Position numbers and translations under genes: made by a program
Notes under the pieces: generated by a model
Seen by the model: only the letters and a program-made list of their open reading frames with translations
Told to the model about the DNA's origin: nothing
Database searches by the model: none
In this document: piece by piece, positions 16,293-24,878 of the stretch
Numbering within the stretch: the first letter of the stretch is position 1
Layout: each line of letters begins with the position of its first letter
Source: Planctomycetota bacterium
GTDB lineage: Bacteria > Planctomycetota > OFTM77
DNA: 64,000 nucleotides
NCBI GenBank assembly: GCA_029260795.1
Contig: JAJDCO010000007.1
Location: forward strand, 62,001 to 126,000
Direction of reading: 5' to 3'

Positions 16293-16418
16293 GCCGAACG
16301 AGATCGAAGCGAATCTGAGGATGAGGGGATCGAGGCTCTCAAGGAGAGGGCCTCGACCTCCGGTGATCGAAACGAAGCGACGCCACGGCGTCGCGAGCGA
16401 TGAGAGGGAAGCGTCACC

Positions 16419-17012
16419 ATGTCTGATATCACGGCGCAAGCCGTCAAGGAGCTCCGCGAGATGACCGGCGCGGGGATGATGGAGTGCAAGAAAGCCCTGG
16501 TCGAAACCGGGGGCGATCGCGAAAAGGCGGTCGACTTCCTCCGCAAGAAGGGCCTGCAGACCGCCGAGAAGAAGTCGGGTCGCGCGACCAGCGAAGGCGG
16601 CATCGGCTTCTACATTCACCACGACGGCCGCCAAGCCGCGATGGTCCAGGTTGCTTGCGAGACGGATTTCGTCGCCCGCAACGAGGACTTCCAAGGCTTC
16701 TTGAAGAACCTGTGCATGCACATCCTGATGGCGGACCCGGTCGCGGTTCGCCGTGATGAGGTCGACTCGACTTTGGTCGAGAAGGAGCGCCAGATCTTCA
16801 TGGAGCAGGTGCTCGACAAGCCCGAGAACATCCGAGAGAAGATCGTCAACGGCAAGATCGACAAGTTCTACGGCGAGCGCTGCTTGCTCGAGCAGAGCTT
16901 CATCATGGACGACAAGAAGACCGTCCAGGACCTCCTCAACGAGCAGATCTCGAAGCTCGGTGAGAACATGGAGATCAAACGCTTCGCCCGCATGGTCGTG
17001 GGCGAGGATTGA
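16419..17012 (+). CDS. tsf: Elongation factor Ts, short form
   Basis: The protein is 197 aa. An N-terminal UBA-like domain ([20 protein letters not shown]) is followed by the core with the [12 protein letters not shown] motif that contacts EF-Tu. E. coli EF-Ts is 283 aa; the short single-core form is known from several lineages, including Thermus. It exchanges GDP for GTP on EF-Tu. It follows rpsB, and its stop lies six bases before the pyrH ATG. Confidence 0.95.
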   Translation: MSDITAQAVKELREMTGAGMMECKKALVETGGDREKAVDFLRKKGLQTAEKKSGRATSEGGIGFYIHHDGRQAAMVQVACETDFVARNEDFQGFLKNLCMHILMADPVAVRRDEVDSTLVEKERQIFMEQVLDKPENIREKIVNGKIDKFYGERCLLEQSFIMDDKKTVQDLLNEQISKLGENMEIKRFARMVVGED

Positions 17013-17017
17013 TCCCG

Positions 17018-17761
17018 ATGCCGACAGTGGCCGAGCCCCGCCGGATGAGCTTCAATCGCGTCTTGCTGAAGGTCAGCGGCGAAGGATTCTGTCGTTCGGG
17101 GGGCTTTGGTCTCGACATCGAAGAGGTCGGCTCCATCGCGGAGCAGATCCGCGCCGTCTCGAGCATCGGCGTCGAGCTCGCCGTCGTGATCGGAGGCGGC
17201 AACATCTTGCGCGGCGCTCAGGTCTCCGCGATGGGCGTCAACCCTGCGACCGCGGACTACATGGGCATGCTGGCGACGGTCATCAACGGCCTCGCTCTGC
17301 AGGACGCACTCGAAAAGGTCGGTGTCGAGTGTCGTGTCCTCTCGGCGATCGGCGTACATCAGGTCTGCGAGCCGTTCGTTCGCCTCCGCGCCATTCGTCA
17401 CCTCGAGAAGGGCCGCGTCATCATCCTGGCAGGTGGCACGGGAAACCCCTTCTTCACGACCGACACCGCGGCCGCACTGCGAGCGACCGAGATCGGCGCT
17501 GACGCGCTCCTCAAAGCCACCAAGGTCGATGGGGTCTACTCGGCCGATCCGGTGCTCGACAAGAAGGCCATCCGGTACCAGCACTTGACCTACGACCAAG
17601 TCCGCGAGCGCGATCTGCGTGTCATGGATCGCACCGCCATCACGCTGTGCATGGAAAACCAGCTCCCGATCATCGTCTTCAACCTGAAGGTCGAAGGCAA
17701 CATCGCCAAAGTCGTCAAAGGCGATGGCATCGGAACCCTGATCACCGCCACCGAGGGCTAG
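17018..17761 (+). CDS. pyrH: UMP kinase
   Basis: This 247-residue amino-acid-kinase-fold enzyme converts UMP to UDP for pyrimidine and cell-wall sugar nucleotides. Motifs are [10 protein letters not shown] (ATP-binding start), [26 protein letters not shown] and [16 protein letters not shown] 17018 follows GAGG. In-frame TTG 17009, which overlaps the tsf stop, and ATG 17045 are alternatives. It is part of the conserved rpsB-tsf-pyrH-frr unit. Confidence 0.95.
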   Translation: MPTVAEPRRMSFNRVLLKVSGEGFCRSGGFGLDIEEVGSIAEQIRAVSSIGVELAVVIGGGNILRGAQVSAMGVNPATADYMGMLATVINGLALQDALEKVGVECRVLSAIGVHQVCEPFVRLRAIRHLEKGRVIILAGGTGNPFFTTDTAAALRATEIGADALLKATKVDGVYSADPVLDKKAIRYQHLTYDQVRERDLRVMDRTAITLCMENQLPIIVFNLKVEGNIAKVVKGDGIGTLITATEG

Positions 17762-17767
17762 AACGTC

Positions 17768-18331
17768 ATGCAATCCCGTGAAGAGATCCTCGCCGAGACA
17801 ACGTCAAAGATGACCGCGGCCGTCGAGTACCTGCACGAAGCCTTCCGCGCCGTCCGCTCCGGTCGCGCGACCTCCGGCCTGGTCGAGAACATCCGCGTCG
17901 ACTACTACGGCAACCCCACTCCACTGAGCCAGATGGCCGGCATCACGGTGCCCGAGCCTCGTCAAATCGTCGTCAAGCCCTACGACGTCAGCGTTGTCAA
18001 GGAGGTCGAGAAGGCCATCCTCAAGAGCGACCTCGGGCTGACGCCTCAGAGCGACGGCAAGGTCATTCGACTCACTGTGCCGATGCTCAGCGAGGAGCAG
18101 CGCAAGAAGCAGGTCGGCAAGGTCAAGGAAGAGGCCGAGAACACGCGCGTCGCGTTGCGCAACATCCGCCGCGACATCAACAAGCAGGCCGAAGCCCTCC
18201 AGAAGGACAGCGTCCTGACCGAGGACGATCTCCATAAGTGCCGCGACGAGATCCAGGAGTGCCTCAAGGGCCACGAGAAGAAGGTCGACGAGATCGTCAC
18301 CAAGAAGACCGAAGAGATCATGGCCATCTAG
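17768..18331 (+). CDS. frr: Ribosome recycling factor
   Basis: This 187-residue protein splits post-termination ribosomes together with EF-G. The family core is intact: RSGRATSGLVENIRVDYYG, TPLSQMAGITVPEPRQI, IRLTVPMLSEEQRK and VALRNIRRDINKQ. It starts six bases after pyrH and ends the operon before a terminator-like structure. Confidence 0.96.
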   Translation: MQSREEILAETTSKMTAAVEYLHEAFRAVRSGRATSGLVENIRVDYYGNPTPLSQMAGITVPEPRQIVVKPYDVSVVKEVEKAILKSDLGLTPQSDGKVIRLTVPMLSEEQRKKQVGKVKEEAENTRVALRNIRRDINKQAEALQKDSVLTEDDLHKCRDEIQECLKGHEKKVDEIVTKKTEEIMAI

Positions 18332-18368
18332 GTCGAACTTCCGCTCTCGAGCCGAGCACGGTTCGCTC

Positions 18369-18435
18369 GGGAAGACCGCCTCAGCGCTTCGAGCCGTCCG
18401 CAATCCGCTCGGCCGTCATTCGGCGGTCTTTTCCC
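18369..18435 (+). terminator. Likely terminator of rpsB-tsf-pyrH-frr
   Basis: AAGACCGCC (18372-18380) pairs with GGCGGTCTT (18422-18430), and GGG/CCC can extend the stem past a TT bulge. The 41-base loop can form an inner GAGC/GCTC hairpin. The right arm ends in TCTTTT. A separate CCGAGC/GCTCGG hairpin lies at 18352-18370. Confidence 0.5.
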
Positions 18436-18523
18436 GGAGAGGCGAACGGCACCTCCGTCCTCGCCGCGCTCAAACTCGACGCTCAGTCGCGTCACCAGTC
18501 CCCGTCGTCGGAGAGCTCGACCC

Positions 18524-20497
18524 TTGGTGCCAAGATGGAGCCTCACAGGTCTGTTGCTGGTCTTGGGGACGGCCTGCTCGGATCCGCTTCCCCCGGACAT
18601 CCTGCTCGTCACCTTCGACACCACGCGTGCCGATCGAATCGGATGCTACGGATACGAAGGTGCCCAGACTCCGACGTTGGATGCGCTCGCCGCCCGGGGC
18701 GTGCTGTTCGAGCAAGCCGTCAGCGTGGCCCCGGTCACGTTGCCGTCTCACGCCACGATCCTGACCGGACTCTATCCCCCGGCCCACGGTGTCCGCGACA
18801 ATGGAGCCTTCCGGCTGCCGGATTCGATTCCCACCCTCGCGACGCGGCTGCAAGCGCGGGGCTATCAGACGGGCGCCTTCGTCGCGGCGTATCCGCTCGA
18901 CTCGGTGTTCGGACTCGATCGGGGCTTCGATGTCTACGATGATGACACCCATGATCCCACGCGTCCGACGTTCGAGTTCCTCTTCGATGAGCGCTCGGCG
19001 CCGGTCGTGACGAAGGCCGCGCTCCGCTGGTTGGAGAAGCGCGATGAGGATCGGCCGGTGTTTCTCTGGGTGCACTACTTCGACCCGCATGCACCGTATC
19101 TCCCGCCCGCGCCATTCGACGAGCGCTTCGCCGGTCGGCCCTACGATGGAGAGATCGCCTATGCGGATCAGTCCCTGGGGCGATTGCTTCAAGGGCTCGA
19201 TGAGCGGCGTGGGCTCGAACGAACGCTCGTGGCCGTCACGGCGGATCACGGCGAGAGCCTGGGTGATCATGGGGAGCCCCATCACGGGTTGTTCATCTAC
19301 GATGCGACTCAGCGCGTGCCGCTGATCCTGGCGGGGCCGGGTCTGCCGACGGGGCGACGCCTGGGAGACGAGCTGCAGGCGCGGACGGTCGACATCGTGC
19401 CGACGCTTCTCGAGGCAGCGGGAGCGCCGGTTCCGCGTGGGCTGCATGGTCAGTCGCTGCTGGGAGCGCTCGACGATCCGAATGCGCATCCGCGTTACGC
19501 CTATCTCGAGTCGCTGAGTTCCGAGCTGACCTATGGATGGAGCCGCCTCGAAGCGGTGCGCAGCAGCGCCGGCAAGTATGTCCACGCACCGCGACCCGAG
19601 CTTTACGACCTGGCCGCGGATCCGGGAGAGCTCGAGGACATCGTGGCCATGCGCCGGGAGAAGGGGGCGTCCTGGAAGGGTGTCTGGGAGGACACCCGGC
19701 GGTGGGCGGCCGAAGGCGGAGCGCCCCGTGACGCCGTGAAAGCGGCCGGTGCCGAGACCGCGCGGCGGCTTCAAGCGCTCGGATACCTGAGTGCTTCGCC
19801 CTCGGCCCAGCTCGTCGAGACGCCCTTCTCGGGGCCCGATCCCAAGGATCGCGCCTCGCTCCTCAACCCTTATCAGCGCGTCAGTCAGATCCTGCGCGAT
19901 GGACAACCGGCCGAGGCCATCCGCTATCTGCAAGAGCGCATCGCCCCCGAGGACGGCGATGGCCTTCAGTATCATTTGAACATGGGGCAGGCCTATCAAG
20001 ACCTCGACCGTCCCGGGGATGCCGTGCCGCACTACCAGCGCCTTCTGGAGCTTCGACCGGGCGATGGCTTCCTGTGGGCCAAGCTGGCCGACTCGCTGAT
20101 TCGGTCCGAGCGCAGCCAAGAAGCGGAAACCGCCTACCGGCGCAGCGATGAGCTCCTTCCGAACAGCGCCCCGACCTTGAGCAACCTCGCCATCTTCGCC
20201 GCCCAACGGGGGGAGACCGGTGAGAGCGAAACCTTGTTCGAACGGGCACTGAAGGCGGATCCGAATCATCTCGAAGCGATCGCCAACCTGGCGCTGCTGC
20301 TGGAGCCGCGAGGGGACGCGCCGCGGCTGCGAACCCTCTTGGATCAGCTCTTCAAGCAGGCCGACGAGGCCGCACACGCCTCGCTGCTCGTCACGGGCCA
20401 CTCGATCGCGATGCGCCTCGCCGAGCGATCCGGTGACACGGCGACGGCCCATCGCCATCGCACAGCCCTCGCCCGCCTGCAACCGCGGAAGCGCTGA
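18524..20497 (+). CDS. Sulfatase-fold hydrolase with C-terminal TPR repeats, likely lipoprotein
   Basis: The protein is 657 aa from TTG 18524 after GGAGAG. An N-terminal signal ends in a lipobox-like LVLGTAC (Cys18), so it is probably membrane-anchored outside the cytoplasm. Residues 25-400 are an alkaline-phosphatase-superfamily sulfatase domain: metal ligands LVTFDTTRADRIG and VTADHGESLGDHGE, and PVTLPSHATILTG at the nucleophile site. Thr72 stands where classical sulfatases have the Cys/Ser converted to formylglycine. True sulfatase activity is therefore doubtful; a phosphatase or phosphotransferase role with a Thr nucleophile is possible. Residues 430-650 hold TPR-like repeats (YHLNMGQAYQDLDRPGDAVP). 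No operon partner is seen. Confidence 0.8.
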   Translation: MVPRWSLTGLLLVLGTACSDPLPPDILLVTFDTTRADRIGCYGYEGAQTPTLDALAARGVLFEQAVSVAPVTLPSHATILTGLYPPAHGVRDNGAFRLPDSIPTLATRLQARGYQTGAFVAAYPLDSVFGLDRGFDVYDDDTHDPTRPTFEFLFDERSAPVVTKAALRWLEKRDEDRPVFLWVHYFDPHAPYLPPAPFDERFAGRPYDGEIAYADQSLGRLLQGLDERRGLERTLVAVTADHGESLGDHGEPHHGLFIYDATQRVPLILAGPGLPTGRRLGDELQARTVDIVPTLLEAAGAPVPRGLHGQSLLGALDDPNAHPRYAYLESLSSELTYGWSRLEAVRSSAGKYVHAPRPELYDLAADPGELEDIVAMRREKGASWKGVWEDTRRWAAEGGAPRDAVKAAGAETARRLQALGYLSASPSAQLVETPFSGPDPKDRASLLNPYQRVSQILRDGQPAEAIRYLQERIAPEDGDGLQYHLNMGQAYQDLDRPGDAVPHYQRLLELRPGDGFLWAKLADSLIRSERSQEAETAYRRSDELLPNSAPTLSNLAIFAAQRGETGESETLFERALKADPNHLEAIANLALLLEPRGDAPRLRTLLDQLFKQADEAAHASLLVTGHSIAMRLAERSGDTATAHRHRTALARLQPRKR

Positions 20498-20519
20498 CGA
20501 TTCCGGTGCAGAAGGCTCG

Positions 20520-22022
20520 TCATTCGTGGTCGGACACGCGCCGTTGGAACGTGATCGGGTGGTAGAAGGTGACGACCAGGCTACCGATCGGACCGGATGC
20601 TTCGCGTTGGAACGTCACGAACGAGGCGGGCGGCATGTCGAAGATCGGATCGTCCCACACGACGCGAAAGGTGTTGTGATGCCAGTGCTCAAGCGGTCCG
20701 CGGTGACGGGGGTTGTAGTCGAAGACGAGCTGCTTTCCGTCGAGATAGACGCGCGTCTCTCCCGAGAAGGGCTGGTGATAGGTCCCGACGAAGTCGGCCG
20801 GCGGCCCTGAGGGCAGGGTGTCCGGTATGCGGCTCGCCAGGAGCGCTGCTCGGCGCTGCTCGCTCTGCTCCTCGCCTCGTTGGCGATCGGCGAGGAAGGT
20901 GGCGCTCCAGTCGTGCGCGGGTCGCCCAAGGAATGCGTCGAGGATGCGATACGTGATCGCTCCGCAGAGCGAGTTGGGCGCGAGATTCGTCAGCACCAGG
21001 ATACCGAGCTGCTTCTCGGGAACGAGCGTCTGCAGGGAGATCATGCCGGTCAAGCCGCCGCCGTGCTGGACGAGCTTCACGCCGTGATAGTCCGTCAGAC
21101 CCCATCCCAGGCCATAGCCGGAGAAGTGAGCGCCGTAGCGAGCGGCGCGATTCGGTGAAACCGGTCTCGGAGTCTGCACGGTCTGCATCTCGTGGATGAC
21201 GGCGGCGGACAGGATCTGGGTGTCGCCGCGCTTCCCGGCCTCGAGATTCAAGAGCATCCACTGCCCCATGTCGCGGGTGCTCGCGTTGAGAGCTCCGGCG
21301 GGGGCGATGCAATCGACGTCATCGAAGGGAACGACGGTGATCGCCTCGACGCGGCGCTCGTGCGGTTGCGCGACGTTCTGGAGAGCGGCGAGGTCGTGAA
21401 TGCTGGTCCGGCTGCGAGTCATGTCGAGGGGCTCGAGGAGGCGAGCTCGCATCAGCTCGGCCCACGATTCCTGGGCGACGGACTCGGCGACTTTGCCGGC
21501 GGCGAGGAACATCAGGTTTTGATACTGGAAGCGCGTGCGAAACGACGTGGTGGGCTCCAGGTGGCGCAGGCGGCTCAGGATCGTCTCACTCGGCTGACAG
21601 ACCCCGATCCACAGGTGGTCGCCGCCGAAGGTGGGGAGGCCGGAGCGGTGGCAGAGAAGGTCGCGAACACGGATGTCTCGCGTCACCCAAGGATCGGATA
21701 GGGCAAAGCTCGGGAGGTGATCGACGACACGGTCATCCCAGCTCAGCTTCTTCTCATCCACCAACGTGCCGAGCAGGGCCGCCGTGAAGGCCTTCGTGTT
21801 GGAGGCGACGCCGAAGACGGTGTCGGCATCGACCCCGCCCTCGTGGCCCAAGGCCCGGACGCCAAAGCCCTTCGCAGACACGAGCTCCCCATCTCGAACG
21901 ACGGCCACCGCCACGCCCGGCACACGGTTCCGGCCAACATCCCGGCGAGCTTCGATCACCTCACCTTCCAGCACGCCTTCATCGTTCTGGACGAGATGAG
22001 CCGGGTCTCCTTCGCCAGCCAT
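20520..22022 (-). CDS. Serine beta-lactamase-like hydrolase (class C/PBP4* fold)
   Basis: The protein is 500 aa. It contains SNTK (Ser74, Lys77), the catalytic YQN triad element (Tyr167) and HGG (320-322), the set used by class C beta-lactamase-related esterases, peptidases and D-aminopeptidases. A C-terminal beta domain (about 400-500, FVGTYHQPFSGETRVYLDG) resembles DUF3471. ATG 22022 has an AGGGGAA site; the open frame upstream is not protein-like. No signal peptide is visible, so it may act in the cytoplasm. The gene converges with the sulfatase gene, 22 bases apart. Its substrate is unknown. Confidence 0.82.
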   Translation of the reverse strand: MAGEGDPAHLVQNDEGVLEGEVIEARRDVGRNRVPGVAVAVVRDGELVSAKGFGVRALGHEGGVDADTVFGVASNTKAFTAALLGTLVDEKKLSWDDRVVDHLPSFALSDPWVTRDIRVRDLLCHRSGLPTFGGDHLWIGVCQPSETILSRLRHLEPTTSFRTRFQYQNLMFLAAGKVAESVAQESWAELMRARLLEPLDMTRSRTSIHDLAALQNVAQPHERRVEAITVVPFDDVDCIAPAGALNASTRDMGQWMLLNLEAGKRGDTQILSAAVIHEMQTVQTPRPVSPNRAARYGAHFSGYGLGWGLTDYHGVKLVQHGGGLTGMISLQTLVPEKQLGILVLTNLAPNSLCGAITYRILDAFLGRPAHDWSATFLADRQRGEEQSEQRRAALLASRIPDTLPSGPPADFVGTYHQPFSGETRVYLDGKQLVFDYNPRHRGPLEHWHHNTFRVVWDDPIFDMPPASFVTFQREASGPIGSLVVTFYHPITFQRRVSDHE

Positions 22023-22135
22023 CCGGTTCCCCTGACGATCAAGCCCTGAACGGGGAGTCGGGCTCGAGCCCTTCCGCTCAGGAGGGGCTCGAGCCCGATG
22101 CCGCCAGGACGCCGCGCCCAAATCACCCTCTCCGC

Positions 22136-22164
22136 TTGATCTGCTTCGCCATCCGCGATATACG
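22136..22164 (+). promoter_or_regulatory. Promoter of tRNA-Lys
   Basis: TTGATC (22136-22141) and TATACG (22159-22164) are spaced exactly 17 bases apart. Transcription would begin near 22171, about 15 bases before the mature tRNA. The -35 hexamer is the same as in the rpsB candidate promoter. Confidence 0.6.
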
Positions 22165-22185
22165 GGTGGCTCGCTCGAAGAGGGC

Positions 22186-22261
22186 GGGGGTATAGCTCAG
22201 TTGGTAGAGCACCGGATTTTTAATCCGTAGGTCCCAGGTTCGAATCCTGGTGCCCCCACCA
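22186..22261 (+). tRNA. tRNA-Lys, anticodon TTT
   Basis: The 76-base gene folds as a full cloverleaf. The acceptor GGGGGTA pairs with TGCCCCC, the D-arm is GCTC-AGTTGGTA-GAGC, the anticodon loop TTTTTAA puts TTT at 22219-22221, and the T-arm is CCAGG-TTCGAAT-CCTGG. CCA is encoded (22259-22261). The first anticodon-stem pair (C27-T43) is mismatched. A single-copy tRNA here has no flanking integrase. Confidence 0.95.
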
Positions 22262-22561
22262 TGATCTTCCGGGTCGGGAAGTGGCTCTCAACGATCGCAG
22301 ACGGCCCGCAGGCCCGGCGGAGCGCCGGGACGATCAACCGGCGGCGCTCTCGATGCACAAGCCCGTGTCGGTGCGTTCGTGGCGGTAAAGCTCGCCGGTG
22401 CGTCGACTCCGAGGACGATCAGCGCCGACTTGCCTGAACTGACGCCACGCCGCTTCGATCGCCGCTGTGGACGCGATCCTTGGCGCGTGATTCGATGAAG
22501 CCTGCGGCGCTTCGCTGATCCGAGCATTCGGGCCAGGCAAGAGAATCGAGGGAGGGAGTCG
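22262..22561. other. Intergenic region after tRNA-Lys
   Basis: No convincing gene. A GC hairpin CCCGGCG-GAG-CGCCGGG (22313-22329) may end the tRNA transcript, although no T-run follows. Two short leftward frames cross the stretch but share no recognisable motif or consistent codon bias. An integration-site duplication of the tRNA 3' end was not seen. Confidence 0.4.
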
Positions 22562-22945
22562 ATGTTCCCATTCCGCTTCGTGATGTGGACCGCGGTCCTG
22601 GTCTTGGCGGGTTGCTCGACGACGCACTTCGAGCTCGAGAGCCTTCCGGTGCCGATCCTTTCGAACGATGCCGGATTCGAAGGCGCCGAGCGTCAGCCCT
22701 TCGAGGAGCGTCGCAAGAGCATCCTGTGGGTGCATGGCCTCTTCGGGGAGAGCGTGCCGGACATCGCCTCCATCGTCGGGGAGCGTGCCGCGGGAGCGGA
22801 CGCCATCGTCGACTTCCGCGTGGCGCACGGTGCCGTCTTTCACGACTGGCTGATCACGCATCTGTCCTTGACGCTGATTCGCATGAAGACGGTCACCATC
22901 CGGGGCGCCGTCGTGCGGGAGCGGTCGGGAGTCGCGCCACTCTGA
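22562..22945 (+). CDS. Small lipoprotein, possibly Bor-like
   Basis: The protein is 127 aa. Its N-terminus has a signal and lipobox VLVLAGC, giving a lipidated Cys at 18. The region SILWVHGLFGESVPDIASIV followed by hydrophobic THLSLTLIRMKTVTIRG has the general layout of the lambda Bor family of small surface lipoproteins (a hydrophobic WGL-like strand, then a late Thr-Leu strand). The match is loose. Promoter and partner genes are not evident. Confidence 0.65.
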   Translation: MFPFRFVMWTAVLVLAGCSTTHFELESLPVPILSNDAGFEGAERQPFEERRKSILWVHGLFGESVPDIASIVGERAAGADAIVDFRVAHGAVFHDWLITHLSLTLIRMKTVTIRGAVVRERSGVAPL

Positions 22946-22969
22946 GGCGGCGCAACTTCGACCCAGGTC

Positions 22970-24253
22970 TCAAGGAAGGAAGTCGATGCGGACGGCGTTC
23001 GAGAAGCCGACCCCCAGAGGCTGGGATAGGTCCAGGTACGCATATTGGGCGTAGGCTGAGAAGGGACCGTTTCCACCGGGGATGCCGGTCAGGCGGACGC
23101 GACCCGACGCATCGGTGCTGGTCGCGAGGACCAGCGTCGCCGGCGTGGGAACGAGCAATCCGCCTCGCCAGGGCGAGGGATTGAAGGTCGTTCCGGCCGC
23201 CAGCACCGCGATGGAGTTTGGAGGTGCGTCGATGAGTGCGGCCTCGGCCGTGCCGCCGGCCGTCAAGGCGTCTCCACAGATCTCGAGCCGCGCCGTGCCC
23301 GGTCCGCCGAAGCCAAGATCGGTTTGACAGACCGTGTTGACGATCACGGAATCGACGTACTGAATCACGGTGCGCACGGTGATCTCGGCGGCCTGCTGAG
23401 CCGTCGCCCACGTCATCGCCGAACCCACGTGCACGTGGCCGGCGGCGATGCACCAGTCGGGGAACGCGGGTGAGCCATAGATGGATTGGTACCAGACACC
23501 GTGATACGCCATGAACTCGGAGAGGAAGCCACCGCCGTCTCCACTGAAGCAGATGAACGCGTTGACACCGATGCCGGCGTTGTTCACCGCATTGACGATG
23601 TCTTGCACGGGAAGGGCGGACAAGCGCTTCCGTTGCGCGGGCACCGTGGCGTCGGGGGGCGAAGGTGTCGGAGTTGTCGGTGCTTGGTAATCGGGCCACC
23701 ACGAGGTGCGGTTGTATTGGTTCATCTCGACCTCCCAATCATGATTGGGGAAGGCGCGAGAGAAGGTGATGATCGCGATCGGCTTCAAGGCTTCGGCGAT
23801 CGGCCAGAAGTCTTGCGACGTGTCCTGATAGTCGACCTCGAGATCTCCGTTCCCCTTGCCGCAGTTGTTGCAGTTCGGAGGCACGAACTCGGGGAAGTAG
23901 GCGTAGATGTCGTAGCCGCGTCCCTCCCAGTCGGAGCCGATCCATCCTTGGGGGTTCTGGGTCGGGCTCGGGCTGAACCGCCGCACCATCTCGTTGGTCG
24001 GCGGCCAGTAGCCGGTGAGGAGAATGGCGGGCCGGCCGGCCGAGGCTCGATAGGAGCTCGGCAACATCTGCACAGCTCTTCCCTGGGTCAAGGTGAAGCC
24101 GGCCGGGATCTGCGGGGCCATCGACGGGTCCTCGAGCACCTGCACCCGACGACGCGTGACGTCGCCCGGTTGGGCCAGCGCGGTCGAGGCGGTCCAGCTG
24201 AGAAGTAGCCATCCGCTCGCCAAGGACAACAAGAAAGCGAAGCGCCGGGTCAT
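22970..24253 (-). CDS. Secreted pyroglutamyl-peptidase-like (C15 fold) protein
   Basis: The protein is 427 aa from ATG 24253 after GGAGGAAAA. The signal peptide is residues 1-27 (ending STALAQ). Residues 72-310 resemble pyrrolidone-carboxylate peptidase: AILLTGYWPPTNE near the start (cf. LVTGFEPF), IGVNAFICFSGDGGGFLSEF at the usual nucleophile loop and AGHVHVG at the catalytic His. The expected Cys appears to be Ser245, so classical cysteine-peptidase activity is unlikely. Four Cys between 128 and 236 may form disulfides. The last 80 residues form a beta-rich domain ending FSNAVRIDFLP, like a surface or sorting module. Function is uncertain. Confidence 0.6.
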   Translation of the reverse strand: MTRRFAFLLSLASGWLLLSWTASTALAQPGDVTRRRVQVLEDPSMAPQIPAGFTLTQGRAVQMLPSSYRASAGRPAILLTGYWPPTNEMVRRFSPSPTQNPQGWIGSDWEGRGYDIYAYFPEFVPPNCNNCGKGNGDLEVDYQDTSQDFWPIAEALKPIAIITFSRAFPNHDWEVEMNQYNRTSWWPDYQAPTTPTPSPPDATVPAQRKRLSALPVQDIVNAVNNAGIGVNAFICFSGDGGGFLSEFMAYHGVWYQSIYGSPAFPDWCIAAGHVHVGSAMTWATAQQAAEITVRTVIQYVDSVIVNTVCQTDLGFGGPGTARLEICGDALTAGGTAEAALIDAPPNSIAVLAAGTTFNPSPWRGGLLVPTPATLVLATSTDASGRVRLTGIPGGNGPFSAYAQYAYLDLSQPLGVGFSNAVRIDFLP

Positions 24254-24415
24254 GACGTTTTCCTCCGGGGACATGAGACACGCTCGCGGCTGTCTCCAAC
24301 ATACCTGCCGGTGTCTCCGAGCGGAACGGCGACCGTCGAGCCGACTCGCCACTCGGGTGGGCCGCTCGAGCCGAGAGCTCGACATCGTGAGCGCCGTCGA
24401 AAAAAGATATTCTGC

Positions 24416-24442
24416 TGTCGAGCTGAGAGTCTCGACCGCGTC
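24416..24442 (+). promoter_or_regulatory. Candidate ECF42-type promoter
   Basis: TGTCGA (24416-24421) is followed after 17 bases by CGTC (24439-24442). ECF42 sigma factors are reported to use a TGTCGA -35 and a CGAC/CGTC -10. The predicted start is about 55 bases before the YCII gene, which would make the YCII-sigma operon autoregulated. Confidence 0.5.
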
Positions 24443-24505
24443 GTTCGGGCGGACGTGGCCGGCACCGGGCCGACACGCGCCGACGGCATTCGAAGGAGTC
24501 CCACC

Positions 24506-24856
24506 ATGCGTTACATGTTCCTGATCAACAGCGCCGAGTCCCACTACGAGACGGTCACGGAAGCGGAGATGGGCGAGCTGATGGCGGGCTACACGCGCTT
24601 CGACGACGAAGCGCGGTCCGAGGGAGTCTACGTCGACTCCCATCGCCTGCAGCCGACGCCGACGGCGACCACCGTCCGAGTGCGGAAGGGTGAGACTCTG
24701 ACCACCGACGGTCCCTTCGCCGAGACGAAAGAGCAGTTCGGGGGCTACTACGTCCTCGACGTCGCGGATCTCGATGCGGCCATCGCGTGGGCGGCCAAGA
24801 TTCCGACCGCGAACTACGGCTCGATCGAGGTGCGTCCGATCTGGGAGATGGAGTGA
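24506..24856 (+). CDS. YCII/DGPF-family protein
   Basis: This 116-residue YCII-fold protein begins [11 protein letters not shown] and carries the [20 protein letters not shown] motif that names the DGPF group. GAAGGAG precedes ATG 24506. DGPF proteins are almost always encoded beside ECF42 sigma factors, as here (22-base gap). Their biochemical role is not settled; the fold resembles ferredoxin-like small enzymes. It is probably the main target of the downstream sigma factor. Confidence 0.9.
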   Translation: MRYMFLINSAESHYETVTEAEMGELMAGYTRFDDEARSEGVYVDSHRLQPTPTATTVRVRKGETLTTDGPFAETKEQFGGYYVLDVADLDAAIAWAAKIPTANYGSIEVRPIWEME

Positions 24857-24878
24857 GGCACTCGATCGGTCGAACGCG

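Noticed and set aside
22288..22861. Overlapping minus-strand frames after the tRNA, considered as a small gene
   Set aside because: Neither frame has consistent codon bias, a recognised motif or a convincing ribosome site, and one overlaps the lipoprotein gene.
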